A stretch of DNA of 64,000 nt from Alphaproteobacteria bacterium (GTDB lineage: Bacteria; Pseudomonadota; Alphaproteobacteria; Puniceispirillales; UBA1172). The notes below the pieces were generated by a model. It saw nothing but the letters and a program-made list of their open reading frames with translations, did no database searches and was not told where the DNA came from. A program made the position numbers and the translations under genes. Shown here one piece after another: positions 27,797 to 36,345 of this stretch (position 1 is the stretch's first letter; the number at the start of each line of letters is the position of its first letter). The stretch spans positions 48,768-112,767 of the forward strand of contig JADHOM010000003.1 of assembly GCA_016778985.1 (NCBI GenBank). Reading direction: 5' to 3'.

Positions 27797-28666
27797 ATGA
27801 CATTAGCGATCACATCAAGCATACTCAAGCAGGTTAAGTCCGGTGATATCACGCGCTTTGCGCCCTCACCATCAGGATATCTGCATCTGGGGCATTGTTA
27901 TTCTGCCATGTTCACGCATCAGATAGCTGCGGCAAGCGGCCAAGCTATGCTATTACGCATTGATGATATTGATAGCACTCGATGCAAGCCACATTTTGAA
28001 GATGCTATTTTTTCAGATTTAGGCTTTCTTGGCATTACTTATGCGGAACAAATACGCTATCAAAGCCAGCATTTAGATGCTAGTCAGGCGGCGATCACAT
28101 ATCTACATGACCAGGACATGATCTATCCCTGTTATCTCAGTCGGCGTGAGCTGAGTGATTTACTATCCGCCCCACATCTGGCAACCAATACCGATCAAAT
28201 GCTTACGCCAAAGCAATTAGAAGACAGAGAAAATAGCGATATGGAACCTGCTTGGCGGCTGCGGATGGATCATATTCGCCAACATTTACATGGTCTTACC
28301 GCTCATGACCTGATCCATGGTGAGCGTTACATTGATGTTAACACCATTCCCGATGAGGTGATTGCTAGACGCGATATTGGCAGCAGTTATATGCTCAGCA
28401 CGGTCTTGGATGATCATGCGACAGGAGTAACATTAGTGACCCGCGGTGACGATTTGCTTAACGTCGTCCCCGTGCAACGTATTTTGCAAGAATTACTCGG
28501 GTTAAAGCAACCACGCTATGCGCATCATAAGTTGATCCTTAACGCCGAAGGGGAGCGCTTTGCCAAGCGGAATAATGACCTTGGCATCCATCACTTGCGG
28601 CAACAAGGCATGAGCAAGGATGATATTTTGCATCTGATGACAAAATGTCGCGATAATTTACCATAA
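27797..28666 (+). CDS. gluQ: Glutamyl-Q tRNA(Asp) synthetase
   Basis: GluQ-RS loads glutamate onto queuosine at position 34 of tRNA-Asp. The protein is ~289 residues, equivalent to the catalytic half of GluRS with no anticodon-binding domain. FAPSPSGYLHLGH holds the HIGH-type motif near residue 30, and the KMSKS-like segment is ERFAKRNND near 257. CYLSRREL lacks a full zinc-site set. A TTG at 27791 would add two residues. A strong terminator follows about 90 bases downstream, beyond a candidate sRNA. Confidence 0.9.
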   Translation: MTLAITSSILKQVKSGDITRFAPSPSGYLHLGHCYSAMFTHQIAAASGQAMLLRIDDIDSTRCKPHFEDAIFSDLGFLGITYAEQIRYQSQHLDASQAAITYLHDQDMIYPCYLSRRELSDLLSAPHLATNTDQMLTPKQLEDRENSDMEPAWRLRMDHIRQHLHGLTAHDLIHGERYIDVNTIPDEVIARRDIGSSYMLSTVLDDHATGVTLVTRGDDLLNVVPVQRILQELLGLKQPRYAHHKLILNAEGERFAKRNNDLGIHHLRQQGMSKDDILHLMTKCRDNLP

Positions 28667-28683
28667 AAAATAGGGCATGTATG

Positions 28684-28714
28684 TTGACTTTTCATGATGA
28701 GAGGAACATATCAT
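28684..28714 (+). promoter_or_regulatory. Possible promoter for the candidate sRNA
   Basis: TTGACT (28684-28689) is followed by TATCAT (28709-28714) at 19 bases, or CATATC two bases earlier at 17. This would place the transcript start near 28720. The spacing is imperfect, so the call is weak. Confidence 0.35.
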
Positions 28715-28719
28715 TTGCA

Positions 28720-28785
28720 TGACTTCTTATATGACGTTCATTTCCTCCCTAACTCGGTCGCGGGCTTACCCCGCGGCTTTTTTTT
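28720..28785 (+). ncRNA. Candidate suhB/ar8-type small RNA
   Basis: Between gluQ and the MFS gene lies a short segment containing GACGTTCATTTCCTCCCT, directly followed by a GC-rich hairpin and eight Ts. From memory, the alphaproteobacterial ar8 family (Rfam suhB; MmgR in Sinorhizobium) is ~70-80 nt long with an exposed UCCUCCC heptamer ahead of a Rho-independent terminator, as seen here. A promoter-like element lies upstream. The first hairpin expected in the family is not convincing by eye. The alternative is simply the 3' UTR and terminator of gluQ. Confidence 0.5.
28759..28785 (+). terminator. Rho-independent terminator after gluQ/candidate sRNA
   Basis: CGCGGG (28759-28764) pairs with CCCGCG (28770-28775) around a five-base loop, followed closely by eight Ts (28778-28785). 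It is the cleanest terminator in the window. Confidence 0.88.
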
Positions 28786-28821
28786 GGGCGCTAACAGATC
28801 GCTATAAAACGCGGGTTTTGA

Positions 28822-30015
28822 TCAGGTTTTCATATGCTCTGGCATGGGGCGAACCATAGCCATTATGATGCTTAATGATATCATGGCAACTAAAACCAGT
28901 GACATCATGATCATAATTTGCCAGCCATAAAGGTAATGCATGGTTGCCGCCGCAAGCGATGACATCGCCATCATAAATGTAATGGTGAGATCAGCTACGC
29001 CTTGGACACGCGGTCTTTGTTGGGGCGAGCAAGATTGCGTGACAATACTTGATCCACCAACAAATAGCATATTCCAGCCAAGTCCAAGGAAAACAAGGGT
29101 TAGAAAATAATGCCCGAAGCTATTCCCCGATAGAGTGACCGTCATCATCGCCAAATAAAATATCACGCCAGCCCATAAAACAGGAATAACACCAAATCGG
29201 CGGATCAGACTGCCCGTAAAAAAAGACGGCAATAGCATGGCGACAACATGCCATTGAATAATGATCGCATTACTATCATTGCCTAGTTGTTCAGTATTGA
29301 CAATCTGCAGCGGCGTTGCCGTCATAACAAAGGTCATAACCCCATAGCCGATAGATGCCGAGATTAGCCCGGCAATAAAAAATGGCTGTCTGAAAATTGT
29401 GCCGATAGGGACAGAAGCGCCGCTCATTTCAGCGGGGTCAGGTCGTTTTATCCGCAAAAATGGCAGGGCAAGTAAGGCCACTGCCTGAACCGCGGCGGCG
29501 GCAATAAAACACCCTGCATAAATATGCTCAGGAATAGCGGTAAATGTCATCCGTATCAGGTTAGGCCCTAAAAACGCCGCTAAAACACCACCTGCCAAAA
29601 CCAGTGATAATGCCCGTGCCTTCTGATCTTTTTCGGCATTATCAGCGGCGGCATAACGATAGAATTGGGCAACCCCATGAGTTAATCCTAGCATCATCGA
29701 GGCGATCAAGAATAACGGGAAAGATGAGATAATTGTCGCCTGCGCCAGCAATAAACACGCAACAACGCCAATGATCGCAGCAATGATAAAAATGACCTTG
29801 CGGCCAAATCGCCCCATCAATAAAGACGCCGGAAGCGTCGTTAGCATAGAGGCGATAAAGACCATTGATAACGGCAATGTCGCTAGCCATGGTTCAGGAG
29901 CTATGGCAATGCCGACAAGGCTGGTGACGATGATATTAATATTTACCGTCGTCATAAATATCGCTTGTGAAATAGCAAGCAGGGCAACATTGCGCCCGTT
30001 TGGGGACACTACCAT
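28822..30015 (-). CDS. Major facilitator superfamily transporter
   Basis: From this ATG the protein is 397 residues with about 12 hydrophobic helices in two halves. The loop between helices 2 and 3 reads ASLLMGRFGRKV, the MFS motif A region, and a matching GSLIRRFGVI loop lies in the second half. The substrate is not predictable. The chosen ATG (30015) overlaps the upstream glyoxalase-like stop by 7 bases, implying coupling; an ATG at 30042 is possible. Co-expression with a glyoxalase could suggest export of a toxic small molecule, but that is speculation. Confidence 0.85.
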   Translation of the reverse strand: MVVSPNGRNVALLAISQAIFMTTVNINIIVTSLVGIAIAPEPWLATLPLSMVFIASMLTTLPASLLMGRFGRKVIFIIAAIIGVVACLLLAQATIISSFPLFLIASMMLGLTHGVAQFYRYAAADNAEKDQKARALSLVLAGGVLAAFLGPNLIRMTFTAIPEHIYAGCFIAAAAVQAVALLALPFLRIKRPDPAEMSGASVPIGTIFRQPFFIAGLISASIGYGVMTFVMTATPLQIVNTEQLGNDSNAIIIQWHVVAMLLPSFFTGSLIRRFGVIPVLWAGVIFYLAMMTVTLSGNSFGHYFLTLVFLGLGWNMLFVGGSSIVTQSCSPQQRPRVQGVADLTITFMMAMSSLAAATMHYLYGWQIMIMMSLVLVAMISLSIIMAMVRPMPEHMKT

Positions 30016-30452
30016 TCTCCAGTATTTGGCATTGATGCCCAAGGTTCCACCACAGGCTTAGGCTCTCCATGTTGGAGTAATTCCACCGAAATCTGATCAG
30101 GCGATCTGACAAATGCCATGCGGCCATCACGCGGCGGCCGATTGATCGTCACCCCCATATCTTGCAAATGCTGACAAAGCCCATAGATATCATCCACCGC
30201 ATAGGCTAAATGACCAAAATTACGGCCACCATGATAGACTTCATCGCTATCCCAATTATAGGTTAACTCAAGGGCTGGTGCTCGGCTCTCAGCGAAACTT
30301 TCCGTATCATCGGTAGCGGCTAGAAATATTAGGGTAAACTTGCCCATCGGATAGTCTTTTCGGCTTACCTCTTTTAAACCAAGTCCATCACACCAAAAGC
30401 GCAGTGATGCATCAATATCCGTCACTCTAACCATTGTATGCAGATAATGCAT
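30009..30452 (-). CDS. VOC family protein, glyoxalase I-like (lactoylglutathione lyase)
   Basis: Glyoxalase I converts the hemithioacetal of methylglyoxal and glutathione to lactoylglutathione. The 147-residue protein has two beta-alpha-beta-beta-beta units. The four metal ligands expected from E. coli GloA can be placed: H5, E62 (ALELTYN), H81 (FGHLAY) and E124 (SVELLQ). This supports a true glyoxalase I rather than a generic VOC protein. It begins a two-gene operon with the MFS transporter. Confidence 0.85.
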   Translation of the reverse strand: MHYLHTMVRVTDIDASLRFWCDGLGLKEVSRKDYPMGKFTLIFLAATDDTESFAESRAPALELTYNWDSDEVYHGGRNFGHLAYAVDDIYGLCQHLQDMGVTINRPPRDGRMAFVRSPDQISVELLQHGEPKPVVEPWASMPNTGEW

Positions 30453-30558
30453 GGGCGTTATTTTCCTATTAATCTTTACATGAATACATAACTAAAATAC
30501 CGTTGCATTATTATTTTAAAAAGGAAAGTGTTATCCCTTCGGTGGACCATTAAATTTT

Positions 30559-32688
30559 ATGATGTCGTTATTATCAAAACCCGTTCGCGTCGGTGTCGAT
30601 ATTGGTGGAACTTTTACTGATATTGTTCTTGAAACCCCAGATGGCCAAACCTCAACCAAGGTATTAACAACCTACACAAGACCCGAAGATGCTATCATCG
30701 AAGGCTTGCTTAGTGTTTGCAATAATGCTGGAATTGCGGCGTCTGATATTGGCATGGTTATTCATGGGACAACCCTTGCAACAAATGCGCTGATTGAACG
30801 GCGCGGTGCTAAAACAGCACTGATCACAACCGCCGGCTTTCGTGATGTTATTGAAATGCGTACCGAAAGTCGGTTTGAGCAATATGATCTCAACCTTGTG
30901 TTGCCCGAACCGCTCATCCCTCGTGAATATCGGTATCCGGTCAAAGAACGCTTATTAGCTGATGGCAGCGTTGATACACCCCTAAACCCCGATGATATTA
31001 TAGAACTGACAAAAGACTTAAAAGCGCAGTCGTTTCAGAGTATCGCTGTCGGGCTTCTTCACTCTTATGCTAATCCTGTTCACGAACAACAGATCAAATC
31101 ACTATTGGCCGAATATGTCCCTGACATGCTGGTCTCACTTTCATCCGACGTATCGCCGCAAATGCGCGAATATGAACGATTTAATACGGTGGTAGCGAAT
31201 GCTTATGTAAAACCGATCATGGCATCTTATCTAGAACGGCTAAAGGCGCGATTGGGTGATCATGCCATTACCGCACCTTTCTTTTTGATGCATTCGGGCG
31301 GCGGTATTATGGATTTAGAAAGCGCTGCAGCGTTTCCTGTCCGATTGGTCGAGTCTGGGCCTGCAGGCGGCGCTATATTTGCTGCCGATATTGCCTCACG
31401 CTTTGGGCTTAATCGCGTTCTGTCTTTTGACATGGGCGGCACAACAGCAAAAATCTGTCTGATCAAGGATCAAAAACCAAAGACCTCACGCAGTTTTGAA
31501 GTCGCCCGCAGCTATCGGTTCAAAAAAGGCTCAGGCATGCCCATCTCTATACCCGTCATTGACATGGTAGAAATTGGCGCTGGCGGCGGCTCTATTGGCT
31601 CACTTGATGCTATGCAGCAGATCAGAATAGGGCCAGAATCAGCAGGCTCTGAGCCTGGGCCTGCTAGCTATCAACGTGGCGGCACAAGACCAACCGTTAC
31701 TGATGCTGATTTATTGATGGGGAAGCTTGATCCCAATGATTTTGCCGGCGGCTCTATCACCCTATCACCTGAGGCGGCGATGCATAGCATTTCAGGCCAT
31801 ATTGCAACGCCACTTGATTTGGATCAGGCGCGCGCCGCCTATGGCATGGCTGAAGTCGTTGATGAAAATATGGCTAATGCGGCACGCGTTCATGCTGTTG
31901 AAAGCGGTGAGGATTTAGCTGGTTATGTCATGATTGGTTTTGGTGGTGCTGGGCCTCTCCATGCGATCAGGCTAGCACAGAAACTTCATATCAATCGGGT
32001 TCTTATCCCGGCATCTGCTGGTGTTGGTTCAGCCGTTGGCTTTCTGAAAGCGCCGTTTAGCTTTGAGGCGAGCCAATCGCTCTATATTCGGCTCTCTGAA
32101 TGGCGGCAAGACGCCATTGCTAGCATGCTAGATAGCTTAACCAAACAAGCCCAACAATTTGTTCAGTCATCGGTGCCAGATGCCAATATCCTTATCACTG
32201 CAAAGGCCTATATGCGCTATGTTGGGCAAGGCTGGGAAATTCCTGTTGAACTGCCTTCAGATTGGTCATCAAGCCCTGACAAAGAAACGATTATGCGGAT
32301 GTTTGAAGAGCGCTATAGTCTGCTCTTTAGCCGTGTTGTGGACGGCCTTGATATCGAGATTACTAGCTGGACTGTTCTGGCTTCTACACCAGTTCAGAAA
32401 ACTGACCCTTCACAACCTGCACGCGCCTTAAAGCTTGAGACGAGCGCCAGCATACGGCAGATGGCTGATCTGGCTAATGGCGAAATATTAAATGCCGCGG
32501 TCTTTAAGCGGCAGCAGCTTAGTCATGGCAGCATCGTCAAAGGCCCTGCCATTATCACCGAAGCTGAGACGACGATTTTAGTCCCGCGTGGCGGCCTTGC
32601 CCTACAACATGATGATGGCACCATTGATCTGCGGCTTGATGGACACATGCCTGAAGGTGATATGGAAGGAGGCGATGATCATGCTTGA
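30559..32688 (+). CDS. hyuA: Hydantoinase/5-oxoprolinase subunit A (HyuA family)
   Basis: HyuA-type proteins form the ATP-using half of N-methylhydantoinases and 5-oxoprolinases. The 709-residue protein starts with VGVDIGGTFTDIVLE (DIGGTFTD at 14-21), the actin-like phosphate-binding loop, and contains VIHGTTLATNALIERRGAK and SFDMGGTTAKICL. With HyuB the pair totals ~1,275 residues, equal to one fused eukaryotic 5-oxoprolinase. It overlaps hyuB by 8 bases. The substrate is unproven; 5-oxoproline is attractive because a ChaC-type gene lies 6 kb away. The ribosome-binding site is weak. Confidence 0.9.
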   Translation: MMSLLSKPVRVGVDIGGTFTDIVLETPDGQTSTKVLTTYTRPEDAIIEGLLSVCNNAGIAASDIGMVIHGTTLATNALIERRGAKTALITTAGFRDVIEMRTESRFEQYDLNLVLPEPLIPREYRYPVKERLLADGSVDTPLNPDDIIELTKDLKAQSFQSIAVGLLHSYANPVHEQQIKSLLAEYVPDMLVSLSSDVSPQMREYERFNTVVANAYVKPIMASYLERLKARLGDHAITAPFFLMHSGGGIMDLESAAAFPVRLVESGPAGGAIFAADIASRFGLNRVLSFDMGGTTAKICLIKDQKPKTSRSFEVARSYRFKKGSGMPISIPVIDMVEIGAGGGSIGSLDAMQQIRIGPESAGSEPGPASYQRGGTRPTVTDADLLMGKLDPNDFAGGSITLSPEAAMHSISGHIATPLDLDQARAAYGMAEVVDENMANAARVHAVESGEDLAGYVMIGFGGAGPLHAIRLAQKLHINRVLIPASAGVGSAVGFLKAPFSFEASQSLYIRLSEWRQDAIASMLDSLTKQAQQFVQSSVPDANILITAKAYMRYVGQGWEIPVELPSDWSSSPDKETIMRMFEERYSLLFSRVVDGLDIEITSWTVLASTPVQKTDPSQPARALKLETSASIRQMADLANGEILNAAVFKRQQLSHGSIVKGPAIITEAETTILVPRGGLALQHDDGTIDLRLDGHMPEGDMEGGDDHA
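32667..32672 (+). promoter_or_regulatory. Ribosome-binding site that decides the hyuB start
   Basis: AGGAGG lies 8 bases before the ATG at 32681 and only 2 before an ATG at 32675. An ORF read from 32588 would start inside hyuA with no such site. Confidence 0.75.
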
Positions 32689-34381
32689 TGCCGTTATTCT
32701 CCAAATTATGTGGAACCGTCTGATATCTGTTGTTGAAGAACAGGCGCAGGCGTTAATTCGGACAGCCTTTTCTACCTCCGTCAGAGAAGCCGGTGATTTA
32801 TCTGCTGGGGTTTATGATGACAAAGGCAATATGCTCGCACAGGCGGTGACAGGAACCCCCGGCCATGTCAATGCTATGGCCGAATCAGTTGGTCATTTCA
32901 TGCTTGAGATTGGCGTTGAAACCATGGCTGAAGGGGATGTCTATATTACCAATGATCCGTGGATGGGCACTGGCCATTTGCATGATATTACCGTAGTAAC
33001 GCCAGTTTTTCGGCATCATAAACTCATTGGGTTTTTTGCTTCTACTGCCCATGTTGTTGATGTTGGTGGCCGCGGCTTTGGCGCTGATGGCAGTTCGATT
33101 TACGAAGAAGGTGTCCAAATCCCAATTATGCGCTTTATCAATAAAGGCACGGTCAATCATGATCTTGTTAAATTGATACGCCAAAATGTCCGTGAAGCAG
33201 ATCAAGTGGTGGGGGATATTTACGCCCTAGCAACATCAAATGATGTTGGCGCCAATCGGCTCATGGCCATGCTGGATGAGTATGATGCCCGTGATCTCAA
33301 TATGGTGGCTGATTTTATTTTAGCGCGTTCCCATGCGGCAACCCTTGAACGCATTGCCAGTCTGACGCCAGGCTCTGCCCATGCCAGCATGAATATTGAT
33401 GGGTTTGATCAAGTCATAACCCTTGCCATTACTGTCAGCATAGAACATGATCGCATCTGCGCCGATTTCACCGGTACGTCAGGGATAGATAAAAAAGGCA
33501 TTAATGTTCCTCTTGTCTATACCCGCGCCTATACATGCTATGGGCTGAAAGTGGCGATTGCGCCCGATATTCCGAATAATACGGCATCACTCGCGGCGTT
33601 TGTGGTCAGCGCGCCTGCTGGCACGATCGTTAATGCTGAAAGACCAGCACCTGTGGCTTTACGTCATATTGTTGGTCAGATGCTGCCTGATGTTGCCTTT
33701 GGTGCCTTGCATCAATTGCTGCCTGATGGGATACAAGCCGAAGGGGCAAGCGCGCTCTGTAATTTTCAGGTGAGCCTAACCCCCATTGAGGGCGCCAATA
33801 TCTCTGCCAATTACCCCGAAGATGCTAAATCGGCTGAAGTATTATCATTTAATTCTGGCGGCACTGGTGCCCGCACTGGTCTGGATGGATTAAATGCTAC
33901 CGCCTTTCCTAGCGGTGTCATGACAATGCCCGTTGAAGCTACGGAAAATGTTGGGCCGCTGATTATTCGGCGCAAAGAATTACGCCCTGATAGCGGCGGC
34001 GCTGGGCAGTATCGGGGCGGCCTTGGTCAGTTCATGGATGTCGCCGCTCGTGAGGGCTATGACATGACGTTTTCGGCCATGCTAGATCGTGCTGAGCATC
34101 CGGCGCGTGGACGTGAGGGCGGTAAATCTGGCGGCGCAACATTGCTCCATACTTCTGATGGGCAGGTTCTGCGCGGTAAAGGCAGACAAGCCATTGCAAC
34201 CGGGCAAACCGTGCATCTAGCATTTGCTGGCGGCGGCGGCTATGGTGATCCTTTAAAGCGTGACATTAATCTGATTAAGCGCGACTTACGGCGCGGCTAT
34301 ATTTCGGCAGAAGCGGCTATGCAAGATTATGGTATCTCGGCTGAACAGATTAAAGCATGGAATGAGACGGCAGATGACTAA
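32681..34381 (+). CDS. hyuB: Hydantoinase/5-oxoprolinase subunit B (HyuB family)
   Basis: HyuB is the second half of the ATP-dependent hydantoinase/oxoprolinase. From this start the protein is 566 residues and opens with LDAVILQIMWNRLISVVEEQ, the usual HyuB beginning. Family features include GHVNAMAESV, NDPWMGTGHLHDITVVTPVF, and a C-terminal glycine-rich GGAGQYRGGLGQ and AFAGGGGYGDPLKR. The longer in-frame reading from 32588 is rejected because it adds a non-homologous leader. It overlaps hyuA (ATGCTTGA) and the aminotransferase (ATGACTAA) by 8 bases each, so the three are translationally coupled. Confidence 0.9.
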   Translation: MLDAVILQIMWNRLISVVEEQAQALIRTAFSTSVREAGDLSAGVYDDKGNMLAQAVTGTPGHVNAMAESVGHFMLEIGVETMAEGDVYITNDPWMGTGHLHDITVVTPVFRHHKLIGFFASTAHVVDVGGRGFGADGSSIYEEGVQIPIMRFINKGTVNHDLVKLIRQNVREADQVVGDIYALATSNDVGANRLMAMLDEYDARDLNMVADFILARSHAATLERIASLTPGSAHASMNIDGFDQVITLAITVSIEHDRICADFTGTSGIDKKGINVPLVYTRAYTCYGLKVAIAPDIPNNTASLAAFVVSAPAGTIVNAERPAPVALRHIVGQMLPDVAFGALHQLLPDGIQAEGASALCNFQVSLTPIEGANISANYPEDAKSAEVLSFNSGGTGARTGLDGLNATAFPSGVMTMPVEATENVGPLIIRRKELRPDSGGAGQYRGGLGQFMDVAAREGYDMTFSAMLDRAEHPARGREGGKSGGATLLHTSDGQVLRGKGRQAIATGQTVHLAFAGGGGYGDPLKRDINLIKRDLRRGYISAEAAMQDYGISAEQIKAWNETADD

Positions 34382-35585
34382 TTTTGTAAAAGCTGACCGC
34401 TTGGCTGAGGTCAAGGTGTCGGAGATAGTCGTTATGAGTGAGGCGGCACGGCAACGCCGAGCTGAAGGCCATGACGTCATCAATCTTGGCATTGGTGAGC
34501 CTGATTTTAATACGCCTGATCATGCTAATGCGGCGGCGATTGCGGCGATCACTGACCATGATACACATTACCCGCCAATCGCTGGCAAACCCGAATTACG
34601 GCAAGCGGTGGCTGAACTTTATGATGGCCGCGGCGGCATCGCACGCGGCGCGGCTAATGTCCTGATATCTGGCGGCTCAAAATACAGCCTCCTCAACGCT
34701 ATGCTGGCTAGCGTTAATCCCGGCGATGAAGTCATCATGCTAGCCCCATTCTGGACGTCTTATGCCGATATTGTTCGGCTTTGCGGCGGCATACCGGTTA
34801 TTATTTCCTCAGATGGCGCCAACCAATTCCGCCCAAAGCTGGACGAAATTTCGGCGACGATGACAGCGCGAACACGTTGGATCATGATCAATTCCCCCAA
34901 TAATCCGTCAGGGGCTGTCCTAACAGCAGGTGAGTTACGCACCATTGGTGATCTGATTGCCGCGCATCCGCAAGCCATGCTGCTAAGTGATGAGATTTAC
35001 GAACATATTGTCTACACAGACCAATTTGTCTCTGTCGCTGATGCCTTGCCTGATTTAGCTGAGCGAACGCTGATTGTAAGCGGTGTTTCTAAGTCATATG
35101 CCATGACAGGCTGGCGCGTTGGTTATGGACTCGGCCCACAGCCCTTGATTGCCGCCATGACCGCCGCCCAGGCACAAGGCACATCAGGAACCGCAACCAT
35201 AGCACAAGCCGCCGCCTATGCTGCCATCACAGGCAATCAATCAGTGCTCAAGACCCGCAAAGATATTTTCCAAGACCGCCGTGATCTGGTTTGTCGTCAC
35301 ATCCGCGCAATCAATGGATTAAACACAACCATTCCCGATGGTGCCTTTTATGTCTTTCCATCATGGCAATCTTGTATTGGCTGGAAAACCCGTGAGGGCA
35401 AGGTCTTATTAAATGATATGGATTTTTGCCAATTCATTCTTGAGCAGGCAAATGTAGTTGTGATCCCCGGCTCATCATTTTCCATGCCGGGCTATTTCCG
35501 CATTTCTTATGCCTCATCCACCGAAGAATTAGATGAAGCAATGCGCCGGCTTGCTGATGCTATGAGCAGCCTTGAGCCTAATTAA
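34374..35585 (+). CDS. Class I pyridoxal-phosphate aminotransferase (AspC-like)
   Basis: This 403-residue fold-type I aminotransferase resembles the aspartate/prephenate aminotransferase subgroup. NLGIGEPDFNTPDH lies at residues 37-50. The PLP-binding set is N176 (NSPNNPSG), D206 (SDEIYE), the Schiff-base lysine K240 (SGVSKSYAMTGWRVG) and R248. The start at 34374 overlaps the hyuB stop. Placement after hyuAB suggests it handles an amino acid released by that enzyme, for example glutamate from 5-oxoproline or another alpha-amino acid. It is not the CobC/CobD-type decarboxylase despite the cob genes next door. Confidence 0.87.
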   Translation: MTNFVKADRLAEVKVSEIVVMSEAARQRRAEGHDVINLGIGEPDFNTPDHANAAAIAAITDHDTHYPPIAGKPELRQAVAELYDGRGGIARGAANVLISGGSKYSLLNAMLASVNPGDEVIMLAPFWTSYADIVRLCGGIPVIISSDGANQFRPKLDEISATMTARTRWIMINSPNNPSGAVLTAGELRTIGDLIAAHPQAMLLSDEIYEHIVYTDQFVSVADALPDLAERTLIVSGVSKSYAMTGWRVGYGLGPQPLIAAMTAAQAQGTSGTATIAQAAAYAAITGNQSVLKTRKDIFQDRRDLVCRHIRAINGLNTTIPDGAFYVFPSWQSCIGWKTREGKVLLNDMDFCQFILEQANVVVIPGSSFSMPGYFRISYASSTEELDEAMRRLADAMSSLEPN

Positions 35586-35610
35586 AATAAGCCTTGAGTC
35601 AGCTAAATGA

Positions 35611-36345
35611 CTAGTTGACATGCGCTTGGGATAAGGCGGCAATAATCTCATCCAGAGAGCGGTAAAGTGGCGGTGGCGGCGGCGCTGGCCGGGCTAGCAT
35701 CAAGACAGGTAAGCGCAAGACGCGAGCGGCCAGGAGTTTGGCAAAAGAGGCTGTGCCGCCAGCATTTTTTACCGCCAGATGAGTAATGCCAAGCGCCTCA
35801 AAGAGTTGCTTTTCCTGCTCCATATCGGCTTGTGGCAACGCCGCAATAAAATTGATCTGGCCTTGTGTAGACGGCGCTTTCAGGGCGCGCGCCGTAACCC
35901 GAAAATTATGCTCTGCTGGCAGTGCCGCTATGCCCTCCTGCCCTGCCGCAAGAAACACATGCGCGTGACCGGGGATATCCGCATAAAGGTCGGTCAAGCT
36001 AGTATATTCTGTCCATAAATCTGTTGCATCGGCTTGCCATGCAGGTCGCCAAAAACTCAGCCGTTTGACCTGAGCCAAGTCAGCCGCTACCACCGCATGC
36101 GCTGTCATTCGGGCGGCATAAGGGTGCGTTGCATCAACCAGATGGGTGATCTGCTGATCAGCCAAAAACTGTGCCAGACCGTCGGCTCCACCGAAACCGC
36201 CATAACGCACTGGCAAATCCACCGAAATTGGGGTTGGCGTTACCCCGGCTAGAGATATTTCAGCATTCCAGCCATATTTTGCCGCGTGATTAGCCAGAAG
36301 GCGCGCCTCCTGCGTGCCGCCCAATATCAAGATTTTCGGGGTCAC
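35611..36345 (-). CDS. cobK: Precorrin-6A (or cobalt-precorrin-6A) reductase CobK/CbiJ
   Basis: CobK reduces precorrin-6A to precorrin-6B with NADPH; CbiJ does the same on the cobalt-containing ring. The 244-residue protein starts with ILILGGTQEARLLA (residues 4-17), the family nucleotide fold, and contains VDATHPYAARMTAHA and LAVKNAGGTASFAKL-like segments. It overlaps cbiD by 4 bases as the second gene of a two-gene leftward operon. Sequence alone cannot tell whether it works with or without cobalt in the ring. Confidence 0.92.
   Translation of the reverse strand: MTPKILILGGTQEARLLANHAAKYGWNAEISLAGVTPTPISVDLPVRYGGFGGADGLAQFLADQQITHLVDATHPYAARMTAHAVVAADLAQVKRLSFWRPAWQADATDLWTEYTSLTDLYADIPGHAHVFLAAGQEGIAALPAEHNFRVTARALKAPSTQGQINFIAALPQADMEQEKQLFEALGITHLAVKNAGGTASFAKLLAARVLRLPVLMLARPAPPPPPLYRSLDEIIAALSQAHVN

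Noticed and set aside
34374..35585. Aminotransferase as CobC/CobD L-threonine-phosphate decarboxylase because it borders the cob cluster
   Set aside because: Motifs and length match the AspC-type subgroup, and it is translationally coupled to hyuB, not to cob genes.
35597..35612. AGTCA/TGACT inverted repeat between the convergent aminotransferase and cobK genes
   Set aside because: A 5-bp stem without T-run that runs into the cobK stop codon; too weak to call a terminator.
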